NCBI GenBank assembly: GCA_012031475.1
Contig: JAAUTJ010000016.1
Location: forward strand, 1 to 19,567
DNA from: Leptolyngbyaceae cyanobacterium SM1_3_5
GTDB lineage: Bacteria; Cyanobacteriota; Cyanobacteriia; Elainellales; Elainellaceae
Direction of reading: 5' to 3'
DNA: 19,567 bases
Shown piece after piece: positions 7,682 through 16,415 of this stretch (position 1 is the stretch's first letter; each line of letters opens with the position of its first letter). A model generated the notes under the pieces. That model ran no database searches. It saw nothing but the letters and a program-made list of their open reading frames with translations, and had not been told where the DNA came from. The position numbers were made by a program, and so were the translations under genes.

Positions 7682-10261
7682 TCACAGCCAGTTACCCAGC
7701 AGCACATACGCCGCCCAGTAGAGGGGCGATCGATAGTCGGGATCTCGCAGGAGCGTCAGTTGAGCTTGACGCAACGCTTCGGTTTTGGAGAGGGCAGGAC
7801 TGAGCAGGGCTTGATAGAACTGGCGAATGAAGCGGGCAGCCGACTCGTCATTCAGGCTCCACAGCGAGGCAAGCGTGCTGCGAGCGCCAGATTGAACCGC
7901 AACGCCCGCCAAGCCTAGAACGGCACGATCGTCTCCTGCTGCCGTTTCGCAGGCACTCAACACCAGCAGTTCGATTGCCTCGCGCCGTTCGTCTGCCGAT
8001 CGCAGCAGTGCCCCAAATTCCTGCACTGCGATCGCTCTGTCCCAGGCCAGAATGAAGGTTTCATCAGCATTCGAGCTAAATTGACCGTGCGTTGCCAGAT
8101 GCACGATCGCCGCAGGAACGCGATCGATCTGCGCTCTTAAGGCATCGCTGGTAAAGGTTTGATTGAGCAAAACGCGACTGGGAATCTCAGCTTCGATCGC
8201 CTGCAATTCCTGTTCGACATTTGTGAGCGCACTGAAGCCGCCGCGCTCTTCACTCAGTCCGGCAACGAGTGCCCGTAGGCGATCGCGCTCCAATGCTTGC
8301 GGCTGGAAAAGCTGCAATCCGGGCGTAAGAGCGATGCTGTATTTTTCAATTAAATAGTGGCTGCCATCATAGAGTGCAGCCATTGGCACGTTGCGAAGTG
8401 ATCCATCAAGGACAAAGGACAGCGTTGCGATCGCTCCGCCTCCTTCGAGCGATCCAACTTGCAGGTCAGCTTCGATCGGGCGAATCAGCCAGTCATACAC
8501 CTGCTGGCCTAGCTGCTTGCCCTGCACGGTAGTAAATGGTTTTTCTAAGTTTTGCCGCAGGTCGCTCAAGGTGGCTTCAACGGTGGATTGCGGCACGATC
8601 GCCGTGTACTGCCGCAGCGGTTGTCCCGGCAAGCTCAAGATCACTTCCAAACGGTCTTTGAGAATAATTGGGTAGAGGACGGCAGCGCGGGTATCGGGGA
8701 TTTGATCGATCGCCACCTGCTGCCCCTCCAAACAGGCGGTGCGAAAAAAGTTGTCGAGTTCGGCAAGCTGAAGCGACTCGATCACCTGACGAGCCTGCCG
8801 CAAATTTTCCTGACTGGCAGGACTGGAAGCGATCGGACGACGCAGCAGCAGTTCCACCAGATCGCGATAGACTGGCTCGACGTTCTCGCGAAACGAAAAC
8901 TGAAGATCCGGGCTGGTTGCCAGCAAATCACTCCGCAGCGATCGCAGCGTCTCAAAGGCGGCTTGGTAGGCGGCGATCGCTGCTTCGACTTGATCTTGCG
9001 CCTTAAGAATGCGACCCAACTGCCACTGCCACTGATAGGCAATATCGGCAGCGTTCACCGCCTGAGCCAGTAAGAGCGATCGCTCGGTCAGCGATCGTGC
9101 CTCTGTCCACTGCTGCGTTTGTTCATATAGGCTACCAAGCGTGCCCAGCGCATAGGCTTCAGCGCGATCGTCGTTCAAGTCTTGGGCGTGCAAAATGGCA
9201 GGCGCAAGGATTTGAGCGATCGCAACTCGATCGGGCGGCTCAAATTTCATCAGACTCCGCGCCAGATTGATCCGGGCATAAATTGCGGCTCGACTGGGCG
9301 GCAAATCAAGCTGCGGTTGAATTGTGGACAAGAGCGATCGCGCCTCATTCCACTGCTGCGCTTCGACGAGTAAGCTAAACTGATTCAGATTTGCCTGAAG
9401 CTGGATCAGCGGTGGTGCTGCGCTTCCAGCCTGCTGGTAGTAGCTTAATGCTGCATCAGTCTCCTGTTGCGATCGCGCCACGTTGCCCAGGCTGATCAAA
9501 ATTATGCGGGTATCTGCGGGTGCAACGGACTGTGCGATCGCCAAACTCTGCTCTAGAACTCGTTGCGCCTCAGTAAAGTCTCCGGTCGATCGCAGTACAT
9601 CGCCCAAACTGCGGAGCGTCCTTGCCTTCAAAGCCGAATCGGGTTGAGAGTCGAGCGATCGCTCAATTTCGCTCAGCGTTTGCCTTGCCTGAAGATATAG
9701 CCCCAACGCCTGCTGCGCCTGCACCTGATTCAGCAAACTGCCAATCCGTTTTTCTTCATCACCTGCGGCGGCGTACAAGGCGGTTGCCTGTCGCCAATCG
9801 TCGATCGCAAGTTCGGCTTGTCCCTGAGCAAACTGAAGCGTTCCCTGCGTATTCAAAATTTGGGCGAGAACAAGCTGCTGCTCTGAGGCTGGCTGTTCTA
9901 GAGTCAAGGGAAGCGATCGCACCAGGTCGAGGCTGGTGGCGATCGATCGTTCCGCCTCATCCCACGCGCCAAGCTGCTGCTGTGCCAATGCCAGATAGCC
10001 CAGCACTCTTGCCTGACTGAGCGAATCACCTCGCGCTGCATACGCTGCCGCTGCCTGCTGCCAAAATTCTGCGGCTTGGGCAAATCGTCCTGACTGATAG
10101 TGCGATCGCCCCCGCTGGACGAGAGCAGACTGAGCGATCGCAGTGGACGAAATTGCCCGCTGGCTAAAACTCAATCCGCAAAACAGCAGCAATCCAAGCA
10201 GCAGTCCGATGAAGAAACGGCGCGATACCTTTCCGGGAGCGCTTTGCGGTCGATTACTCAT
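7682..10261 (-). CDS. Exported TPR-CHAT protein (caspase-like protease family)
   Basis: An 859-residue protein. Residues 14-33 (RRFFIGLLLGLLLFCGLSFS) are a signal or anchor segment followed by a possible AIA-Q cleavage site, so the bulk is likely outside the cytoplasm. Tetratricopeptide helices fill about 47-440 (GRSHYQSGRFAQAAEFWQQA, FTEAQRVLEQSLAIAQ, ALGTLGSLYEQTQQWTEARS). The CHAT domain fills about 520-859. The caspase-like His/Cys dyad is intact: His725 in VHLATHG and Cys771 in LVLSACETAAGDD, followed by the typical GARSTLASLWSLNDESAARF. Length is normal. Its ATG overlaps the stop of the upstream exoprotein by 8 nt (ATGAGTAA), implying coupled translation and a shared pathway, perhaps processing of that exoprotein (inference). 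Confidence 0.93.
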   Translation of the reverse strand: MSNRPQSAPGKVSRRFFIGLLLGLLLFCGLSFSQRAISSTAIAQSALVQRGRSHYQSGRFAQAAEFWQQAAAAYAARGDSLSQARVLGYLALAQQQLGAWDEAERSIATSLDLVRSLPLTLEQPASEQQLVLAQILNTQGTLQFAQGQAELAIDDWRQATALYAAAGDEEKRIGSLLNQVQAQQALGLYLQARQTLSEIERSLDSQPDSALKARTLRSLGDVLRSTGDFTEAQRVLEQSLAIAQSVAPADTRIILISLGNVARSQQETDAALSYYQQAGSAAPPLIQLQANLNQFSLLVEAQQWNEARSLLSTIQPQLDLPPSRAAIYARINLARSLMKFEPPDRVAIAQILAPAILHAQDLNDDRAEAYALGTLGSLYEQTQQWTEARSLTERSLLLAQAVNAADIAYQWQWQLGRILKAQDQVEAAIAAYQAAFETLRSLRSDLLATSPDLQFSFRENVEPVYRDLVELLLRRPIASSPASQENLRQARQVIESLQLAELDNFFRTACLEGQQVAIDQIPDTRAAVLYPIILKDRLEVILSLPGQPLRQYTAIVPQSTVEATLSDLRQNLEKPFTTVQGKQLGQQVYDWLIRPIEADLQVGSLEGGGAIATLSFVLDGSLRNVPMAALYDGSHYLIEKYSIALTPGLQLFQPQALERDRLRALVAGLSEERGGFSALTNVEQELQAIEAEIPSRVLLNQTFTSDALRAQIDRVPAAIVHLATHGQFSSNADETFILAWDRAIAVQEFGALLRSADERREAIELLVLSACETAAGDDRAVLGLAGVAVQSGARSTLASLWSLNDESAARFIRQFYQALLSPALSKTEALRQAQLTLLRDPDYRSPLYWAAYVLLGNWL

Positions 10262-12833
10262 GCGCCAGCACCGGATCGCATTCTGTCACCGTGCCGATTT
10301 CACGCGGGATGGCAGTTGGAGCGGCGGCGGTTAGAATCATGTTTCCTTGAGGGCTGACGATCCAACCCTGAGCTTCGATTAAGGTGGCGGGTGGCAAGTT
10401 GGGCGACTCGATTGCCTGGGGCGGCGCGATCGCGGCATCAGATTCACCTAAATCTTGCCAGAGTTCTTCTGCAACCAGCGGATCGGCCGGATTGGTAGGC
10501 AAGCCGCCTCGGCCCGTATTGACAAAGCGACTGCGGCTTTCCTGTGCCTGACAGTTTTGAGCAAGGGGCGGCGAACTGAAATCCGTCGGCAAAGTCACGG
10601 TTCCGGCGATCGGGACGACGATCGGGGTATTGATAGTGATAGTTCCCTGGACACCTTGAGCCGAGGTTGCGGTGATATCACTCTCGGATGTCAACGCTGG
10701 TCGAGCAGTAATGCCAAAGATACCTTGAGCCTCGATCGTCACGATTCCGCCGCGACCTGTGAAAGCATTTGCCGTAATATCGCTATTGCTAAAGCGCGGA
10801 GAAGCCAGAAAATCGGTTTCGATCGCAATGTTACCGCCGTTGCCGCCCGCTCCGCCTGTTCCTGCTGTAGTCGTAATGGTGCTGTTGTTTTGCAGCAAAA
10901 TCAGATCGGCACGCAGAGTAATATTGCCGCCGTTCGTCGATCGCGTTTCAGTAGAAATAATGGATTGATCGTCTAGCTCAATGATGCGGGCAGAGATTAG
11001 CAGGTTTCCAGCCCGTCCGGTTCCGGGACCGAAGTTGCTAATTTGAGTGTTGTTGCGGAGGCTCAAGCGATCGGCATAAATTTCTAAACTACCGCCGTCT
11101 CCAGTGGGAAGACCTGGCACGATGACAGAAGTATTGCCACCTGCATTGATGCTAGTGAAGCGAGGAAAAGGTCCTTGTAAATTTGGGGTGTTAAATAGCT
11201 CAATGGTGTGCGCTCGAATCAGTATCCCACCCGCATCGCCCGCGCCAAATGTTGCTACCTGAATGAAACTGTTGTCGCTGATACGCAGCAGCCCCGTTTC
11301 AACAGTGAGTTGTCCTCCTCGTCCGGTTGCATCTGGGTTGACTTGAGTGGTTAGCCCACCCGGAAAGTTGCCCAGTGGATCAACCGATCCGCTGAGGATG
11401 ATTGAATGGGTGGCACGTACCGTTAAATCTCCAGCATCACCTGCGGCAAACGTCGTTGCTTCAACTTCCGTATTCAGAACCGTCATTGTTCTAGCGTCGA
11501 TCGTGACATCGCCCGCATCGCCATCGCCGTAAGTTGAAGCAAAAATAGCACCTCGATCGTCTAGCAGTTCAACCGTATTGATCGTTAGGTTCCCACTATC
11601 GCCTTCTGCCTGCGTTCCCGCATACAAACCGCTGTCTTGCAATCCGCTACCGCTCAGCCTCATCGATTCAGTCGCATTGACTGTAATATCGCCACCGCCA
11701 CCGCCGAAGTTGTAGGTCGTTACCAGTCCGCCCTCTCTCATGATCAAGTGTTGAGTGTTCAGCACAATATCGCCTGAGACACCCGCGCCTTGAGATTCAC
11801 TGGTAATGCTGCTGGCATAGACGGGAGCGATCGAGTCTCCGAGCAGCCTCAAAGAATCAGTAGCATTAACCGATAGGGTTCCTCCTGTCCCTTCACCCTG
11901 CGTAATCGAGAGTAGGGCTGCCCCGCTGCGTAAAGTTACTCCTCTACCCTGTACCTGAATCGCGCCGCCGCTTGTCCCACTGACATCTGCCACAGCGCGA
12001 TCGCGCATCTCAATGTTGCCGAACCGATTGATTGCGGCATAGTCAAAAGCGTATCCTTCTGGTGCGGTGGAAAGGCGCACCAGACCGGGCTGCATCACAC
12101 TGCCTAACGCAATTTGTCCAGATTCAGATCTGAGGCTGCCACCCTGCAACCAGAGATTACCGCCAATCAAGGCCAGCGTTTGATCGCGATTCACCTGCAA
12201 ACCCGGACTGTCTACCCGAACTGTGTCTGTGTCAGGGTTATAGCTGAGGTTGTGTCCTGTGCCGCGCACCGTCAAGCCACCCGGATTTGCACGAAACTGC
12301 AAGCCAATTGGTGTGCTGATCGTGAGTAGAGGTGGAGCTTGTGGATTGGCAGCGCTAAAGGTGAAACCATCGTTAAATATAACGCCCGCTGCTGAACTTG
12401 CCACAAACGAGCCACCGACATCGAGACGGGCATTGCGTCCAAATAAAATCCCGTTGGGATTGAGCAGAAACAAGTCAGCGCTACCTGCTACGCCCAGTGT
12501 GCCGTGAATCTCCGATCGACTCGTTCCCGTCACGCGACTGAAAATGCGATCGATCCCGTTGGGCGAAGCAAAATAAACCCGCTGCCCATTGTCAACGTTG
12601 AACGCCTCGAAGCTGTGAAATAAGTTGCCGCCGCGCTGACTGCCGCCCTCAATTTGATCACTCCGCCTGCCGTTTACTAATACATCGCGCTGAATGTTCG
12701 ATCGCTCGCTGCCCAAGCTGGCATCGGGCACAATTTGAGCAAGCGTAGCAGGCTGGTTGAGATAAGCGATCGCCCCCGCAAATAACAGCAAGAAAACCGA
12801 TTGCGCCACGCTTCCAGAACGGGATCGAATCAC
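10254..12833 (-). CDS. Two-partner-secretion exoprotein, filamentous haemagglutinin N-terminal domain
   Basis: A large secreted beta-helix protein of about 859 residues. A signal peptide (FLLLFAGAIAYL, then ATLAQ) precedes the TPS domain, with YFASPNGIDRIFSRVTG, SADLFLLNPNGILFG (the NPNG hallmark, near residue 127 of the longer form) and SFVASSAAGVIF. The middle is Gly/Asn/Thr-rich beta-helix repeats (GAGDAGDLTVRATHSIILSG type). The tail, with NCQAQESRSRFVNTGRGGLP and EAQGWIVSPQGNMILTAA, is the cyanobacterial variety. I prefer the GTG at 12831-12833, with GAGG 6 nt upstream; a TTG two codons earlier (12837-12839) is the longer alternative. No TpsB/FhaC outer-membrane transporter lies in the window, so the partner must be elsewhere. 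The stop overlaps the TPR-CHAT start. Confidence 0.92.
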   Translation of the reverse strand: MIRSRSGSVAQSVFLLLFAGAIAYLNQPATLAQIVPDASLGSERSNIQRDVLVNGRRSDQIEGGSQRGGNLFHSFEAFNVDNGQRVYFASPNGIDRIFSRVTGTSRSEIHGTLGVAGSADLFLLNPNGILFGRNARLDVGGSFVASSAAGVIFNDGFTFSAANPQAPPLLTISTPIGLQFRANPGGLTVRGTGHNLSYNPDTDTVRVDSPGLQVNRDQTLALIGGNLWLQGGSLRSESGQIALGSVMQPGLVRLSTAPEGYAFDYAAINRFGNIEMRDRAVADVSGTSGGAIQVQGRGVTLRSGAALLSITQGEGTGGTLSVNATDSLRLLGDSIAPVYASSITSESQGAGVSGDIVLNTQHLIMREGGLVTTYNFGGGGGDITVNATESMRLSGSGLQDSGLYAGTQAEGDSGNLTINTVELLDDRGAIFASTYGDGDAGDVTIDARTMTVLNTEVEATTFAAGDAGDLTVRATHSIILSGSVDPLGNFPGGLTTQVNPDATGRGGQLTVETGLLRISDNSFIQVATFGAGDAGGILIRAHTIELFNTPNLQGPFPRFTSINAGGNTSVIVPGLPTGDGGSLEIYADRLSLRNNTQISNFGPGTGRAGNLLISARIIELDDQSIISTETRSTNGGNITLRADLILLQNNSTITTTAGTGGAGGNGGNIAIETDFLASPRFSNSDITANAFTGRGGIVTIEAQGIFGITARPALTSESDITATSAQGVQGTITINTPIVVPIAGTVTLPTDFSSPPLAQNCQAQESRSRFVNTGRGGLPTNPADPLVAEELWQDLGESDAAIAPPQAIESPNLPPATLIEAQGWIVSPQGNMILTAAAPTAIPREIGTVTECDPVLAHE

Positions 12834-12965
12834 GGACAACCTCAGATAACGTAGATTTGCGGAGAAGTCCCTAGACTTGAATCAAACGATACCTTGTCTA
12901 ATCGAGGTTTTGAGCGGCGGCTCATTTTTCTTTACCGAGCAAACTTCCTCATCGATCGCAATTCC

Positions 12966-13598
12966 TTATCGATCGCACAGGGTCAAATTGCCTTGACTGG
13001 TGGGGCGATCGTCTGACACCCAACCGCGAACCGGAGATTGAATTTGTACCCAGTTGCGGCCTTCGTTTTCTTGAATGATGGCCGGAAAAGTGGACGGTGT
13101 GATTCTCGATCCATTTCTCACCGTTCGCAAAATGCGGCTGCGGGTGGAAGGCTCGGCGCGAATGTTGAGTCCGCTGCTGTCGATCGCTCTGACATACAAA
13201 CAGTTCACCGTCTGATCGCCCAAAATGGCCGTGCTGCTGTAGGTATAAGCAAATCGCCCGTTTTGCCAGCAGCCAAACTCGACTCTGCCCGTGCCCATTC
13301 GATACACCGAATTCGTCAAACGGAACCAGTAATTTGCAGGCTCACCCGCGCCTGCTTCTGTACAAATTGCCTCAAAATCCATAAATCCGCCCAGTTCTGA
13401 ATTGGAAAATCCAGAATCGAAGTTTGCCCCTGCAATTTGCGATCGCGGAAACCACAAACCCCATCCAGCCTGTGGTGGACTGCCTGCCCCGTTAGGATCA
13501 CTTGCATCGGCGATCGCTTTAGCAGACAGAATCGATGTGGTCAGGAGGGCGATCGAAGCGATCGCAGCCAACCGTTTCACCGTGTCACGATAGATCAT
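12966..13598 (-). CDS. Secreted SH3b-domain protein
   Basis: A 210-residue exported protein. The signal peptide covers about residues 1-30 (RLAAIASIALLTTSILSAKA, then IA-D). A central region with conserved-looking cysteines follows (EAICTEAGAGEPANYWFRLT, VEFGCWQNGRF, TVNCLYV). The C-terminal bacterial SH3 domain spans about 137-205 (LNIRAEPSTRSRILRTVRNG, NWVQIQSPVRGWVS). Such domains often bind cell-wall peptides or glycans. The ATG at 13596-13598 follows GGAG at 7 nt. It lies between the RTX and TPS exoprotein genes in the same orientation. I know no specific function; a periplasmic or surface binding accessory is the natural reading. Confidence 0.85.
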   Translation of the reverse strand: MIYRDTVKRLAAIASIALLTTSILSAKAIADASDPNGAGSPPQAGWGLWFPRSQIAGANFDSGFSNSELGGFMDFEAICTEAGAGEPANYWFRLTNSVYRMGTGRVEFGCWQNGRFAYTYSSTAILGDQTVNCLYVRAIDSSGLNIRAEPSTRSRILRTVRNGSRITPSTFPAIIQENEGRNWVQIQSPVRGWVSDDRPTSQGNLTLCDR

Positions 13599-13639
13599 AT
13601 TGAATCTCCAATTGAACTTCTAATCATCAAATTCTGCAA

Positions 13640-13673
13640 ACGATCGCACGAACTGAGGTTGCCGTGCGATCGT
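13640..13673 (-). terminator. HIP1-type hairpin between RTX and SH3b genes
   Basis: ACGATCGCACG (13640-13650) and CGTGCGATCGT (13663-13673) form a perfect 11-bp stem around a 12-nt loop, 18 nt after the RTX stop. On the minus strand only TTT follows, so termination would be partial at best; an mRNA 3' end or processing hairpin lowering downstream expression fits equally. The arms contain the HIP1 core. Confidence 0.45.
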
Positions 13674-13691
13674 GTCTCTGGGGCGATCGAT

Positions 13692-15548
13692 TTAGAACGG
13701 TGAGGCGACAGCGAAGATGTCGGTTGCAGCGAGGTCAGGATTGCCGACCAGCGTGGCGATTTGTACTTGACCGACTCCGCCCTTACCGTCTACGTCGTAG
13801 AACAATGCACCGTTGCGTTCGTTGTAGACGAAGCGATCGTTCTGGTCGAGGGCTTGCGTTCCTTTGACAAACTGATTGGGCAGCAGCCTGCCCGTTCTGA
13901 GGCCAGGAAAAACATCCAGATCCACAATGAGCTTGTCGCCCTGTTCCTTGTTAAAGTCCTGGATGCGATCGATCCCCGATCGCGGAGCGCTGAGGACAAA
14001 GGAATCGGCTCCCGCACCGCCAACCATCACGTCTCGACCTGCACCGCTGAACAGAATGTCGTTTCCAGCCGCACCGTTCAGCACATTCACGCCTGCATTA
14101 CCAATCAAGATATTGTTGGCACCGTTACCTATGCCTCTAGTGTTGCCCGAACCTGTCAGAGTCAGATTCTCAACATTTGCCCTCAACGCATAGCTAACCG
14201 AAGCTTTCACCGTGTCTAACCCAGCACGGGCGGCTTCAATCGCTACATCTGTGGCATCACCAATGATGTAAGTGTCGTTGCCTAGCCCCCCCTTGAGCGT
14301 ATCGGTTCCCCCTCTACCGTTGAGGATGTTGTTGCCTGCATTGCCAGTGAGGACGTTGTTGAGTGCATTGCCTGTGCCGTTGCGGTTGCCTGCACCCGTC
14401 AAGGTCAAGTTTTCAACGTTGGCTCCCAGCACGTAGCTGACTGAGGCTTGCACGGTGTCGGTTCCAGCATTGGCGGCTTCGGTCACGACATCTGAGGCAT
14501 TGGTAATGATGTAGAGGTCATTGCCCAACCCGCCTTCAAGTTGGTCAGTTCCTGCGCCACCGTTGAGTGTATCGTTGCCAGCCAAGCCTCTGAGCGTGTT
14601 TGCGGCATTGTTGCCAATCAGTTTATTGTCTAGCTCGTTGCCCGTGCCATCGATCGGCGTGGTGCCATCCGGTTGCAGTGTGAGGCGTTCAAGGTTGTCA
14701 CCCAGCGTATAGCTAATCGAAGACACAACCAAATCGTTGCCCTGGTTTGCACTTTCAACGACAACATCCTCAGCATCATCGACGATAAAGGTATCGTCCC
14801 CTTCGCCGCCTTCCATTCGATCGCTGCCCACCCCGCCATCCAGCGTGTCATTGCCGCCATTGCCCCTCAACTCATCGTTGCCCGCCAAGCCGCGCAGCGT
14901 GTTTTGAGCGTTGTTGGCAACAATGAGGTTATCTAGCTCATTCCCGGTGCCATCGACCGGGGTGGTATTGTCAAAACGAGCACTGATCGCCAGCCGTTCT
15001 ATGTTTGCCGGCAGCGCATAGCTCACCGTCGTCACAACAACATCATTGCCCTGTCCGGGATTCTCAACAACGCGATCGAGCGGAGTATCTACATAGAATA
15101 GATCGTCTCCTTCGCCACCCTGCATGAGGTCACGGCCCGTGCCGCCGTCCAACATATCATTGCCTGCTCCTCCTCGCAGTGAATCATCGCCTGCCAAGCC
15201 CTCGATCGTGTTGTTACCTGCGTTGCCAATCAAAACATTGTTGAGCGCGTTGCCTTTAAGGTTCAGGTTTCCGTTTGGTGCCGCAAGGGTAGCGTTCTCA
15301 ACATCCGGCGTTCGCTCCAGGTTGAAGCTGATGAAACTTGCAACTGAATCTTCACCGCCATTGAAAAGCTCAAAGACGGTATCGAACTGACTATCTACAA
15401 CGAAAACATCATCGCCCTCGCCGCCAACGAGAAAATCGTTGCCGCCGCGACCATCAAGCAGATCGTTGCCGCCCAGTCCAGAAATTGTGTCGTCACCGTC
15501 GGTTCCACGCAGTTCGTTGTTGTCGTTGTCGCCAGTAAAAACTCCCAT
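13692..15548 (-). CDS. RTX calcium-binding exoprotein (hemolysin-type repeats)
   Basis: A 618-residue acidic, Gly/Asn/Asp-rich protein with no N-terminal signal peptide, as expected for a type I secretion substrate. Clusters of GGxGxD nonapeptides occur at about residues 15-48, 117-150, 219-253, 320-346, 411-427 and 492-515 (GLAGNDTLNGGAGTDQLEGG is typical). They are spaced by beta segments such as DTVKASVSYALRANVENLTL. The C-terminal 100 residues (DFNKEQGDKLIVD, FVKGTQALDQNDRFVYNERN, ALFYDVDGKGG) resemble the usual RTX terminal cap and secretion region. There is no enzymatic domain, so a structural or surface role is likely. The ATG at 15546-15548 follows AAGGAG at 9 nt. No T1SS genes are nearby. 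Confidence 0.93.
   Translation of the reverse strand: MGVFTGDNDNNELRGTDGDDTISGLGGNDLLDGRGGNDFLVGGEGDDVFVVDSQFDTVFELFNGGEDSVASFISFNLERTPDVENATLAAPNGNLNLKGNALNNVLIGNAGNNTIEGLAGDDSLRGGAGNDMLDGGTGRDLMQGGEGDDLFYVDTPLDRVVENPGQGNDVVVTTVSYALPANIERLAISARFDNTTPVDGTGNELDNLIVANNAQNTLRGLAGNDELRGNGGNDTLDGGVGSDRMEGGEGDDTFIVDDAEDVVVESANQGNDLVVSSISYTLGDNLERLTLQPDGTTPIDGTGNELDNKLIGNNAANTLRGLAGNDTLNGGAGTDQLEGGLGNDLYIITNASDVVTEAANAGTDTVQASVSYVLGANVENLTLTGAGNRNGTGNALNNVLTGNAGNNILNGRGGTDTLKGGLGNDTYIIGDATDVAIEAARAGLDTVKASVSYALRANVENLTLTGSGNTRGIGNGANNILIGNAGVNVLNGAAGNDILFSGAGRDVMVGGAGADSFVLSAPRSGIDRIQDFNKEQGDKLIVDLDVFPGLRTGRLLPNQFVKGTQALDQNDRFVYNERNGALFYDVDGKGGVGQVQIATLVGNPDLAATDIFAVASPF
14049..15215 (-). repeat. 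Degenerate tandem repeats within the RTX gene
   Basis: Five related coding units, each starting near an NTLRGLAGND-like block (residues 112, 216, 317, 407 and 488), have periods shrinking from about 104 to 81 residues. They arise from duplication of an RTX cluster plus a VSYxLxANVENLTLTG linker. The repeats are protein-coding and diverged, not CRISPR. Confidence 0.75.
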
Positions 15549-15654
15549 GATCGTTGCTCCTTGAGTGATGTGATTGAAGCCGCTTGGCTCCTTACTTCAC
15601 TCATGCGGGCAGGTTTTGGCACTTATGCAGTCCGAGGCGATGAATTTTGAAAAA

Positions 15655-16410
15655 TTATCGAGGTGTACAGCAAGAGGCGATCGGCTGATCGGCGACTGCT
15701 TCGAGTCCAACCTGTTGCAGCAACTCATTCCAGGCAGTTTCAGCCTGGGTCGGATCGGTTTGCCGCAAATCGGCCAGCGTTGTCAAAGCGTCGTACCAAA
15801 AGCCGAATGCAGCATACAGGCGCGATCGCTCCAGCGAGGTTGCCGCTACTAGTTGCGCTTGCTGTTCAGGTGTGAGGGGCGATCGCTGCACACTTCCCTG
15901 CACAAACACCGAGTCTGAAGGGCGAGCGGGATTGCAATAGATCGCCAATGTCCAAAAATATGGTATGCCGGGTTCGATCGCAGGCGCGGTTTCAGGCACG
16001 GCCAGGCGGATCAGTCCGGGCTGCGTATCAGCGGTGAATTGAGTCCGGTAAACTTCCTGATCGGTGGCATCTTGCAGGACAAATTCGATCGCCGTTGCCG
16101 TCAAAGCACTCGGCAGGTAAACCCAAATCGTCGGATGCTCACTCGCCGTTAAGCCCCAGACGCGCCCCTCGCTGCTGGGAACGATCGCCCTCAAGCTCTG
16201 ATATTGCTCACAGTTGCCTCGACTCGCGCCCCCTTGCGATCGCCCCCTCGGTGCGCCCTGATCGGTGGGCGGCGGTGGAGCGTTGAAGATAATTGGTGAC
16301 GGGACAATCGATGGATTTGCAAGGAGTGGCGGCTGATTTGCCATAAGACCCAGGCAAGTTGCCATCCAGAAATAGCGCGATCGCAGCGGCAATCTAGTTT
16401 GTTTCGTCAT
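15655..16410 (-). CDS. DUF928 family secreted protein
   Basis: A 251-residue protein with signal peptide (SRYFWMATCLGLMANQPPLL, then AN) and a Pro/Gly-rich linker with RGRSQGGASRGNC. The DUF928 core reads LRAIVPSSEGRVWGLTASEH, PTIWVYLP, FVLQD and AIEPGIPYFWTLAIYCNP, ending with helices (YAAFGFWYDALTTLADLRQT). DUF928 is a cyanobacterial family of unknown function, often found with CHAT and haemagglutinin-type genes. I chose the ATG at 16408-16410: its AGGAG lies over the stop of the CHASE2-CHAT gene 5 nt upstream, and the signal peptide starts there. The open frame extends to 16659, but that extension is out-of-frame CHASE2 sequence. Coupled translation with CHASE2-CHAT is likely. Confidence 0.9.
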   Translation of the reverse strand: MTKQTRLPLRSRYFWMATCLGLMANQPPLLANPSIVPSPIIFNAPPPPTDQGAPRGRSQGGASRGNCEQYQSLRAIVPSSEGRVWGLTASEHPTIWVYLPSALTATAIEFVLQDATDQEVYRTQFTADTQPGLIRLAVPETAPAIEPGIPYFWTLAIYCNPARPSDSVFVQGSVQRSPLTPEQQAQLVAATSLERSRLYAAFGFWYDALTTLADLRQTDPTQAETAWNELLQQVGLEAVADQPIASCCTPR

Positions 16411-16415
16411 GCTGG

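Noticed and set aside
8552..9073. Plus-strand 173-residue open frame inside the TPR-CHAT gene
   Set aside because: Antisense shadow in a GC-rich gene; no ribosome site or family resemblance.
10455..10976. Plus-strand 173-residue open frame inside the TPS exoprotein gene
   Set aside because: Antisense shadow rich in Arg/Ser/Cys; no recognisable domain.
12911..12933. TGAGC-GGCG-GCTCA hairpin followed by T-rich sequence on the plus strand
   Set aside because: Only a 5-bp stem, and no plus-strand gene precedes it to terminate.
13761..14219. Plus-strand 152-residue open frame inside the RTX gene
   Set aside because: Mirror of the repetitive RTX coding sequence without coding features of its own.
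14049..15215. Repeated DNA that could be mistaken for a CRISPR array
   Set aside because: Repeats are long, diverged and in frame, encoding RTX nonapeptides; no short identical repeats with unique spacers.
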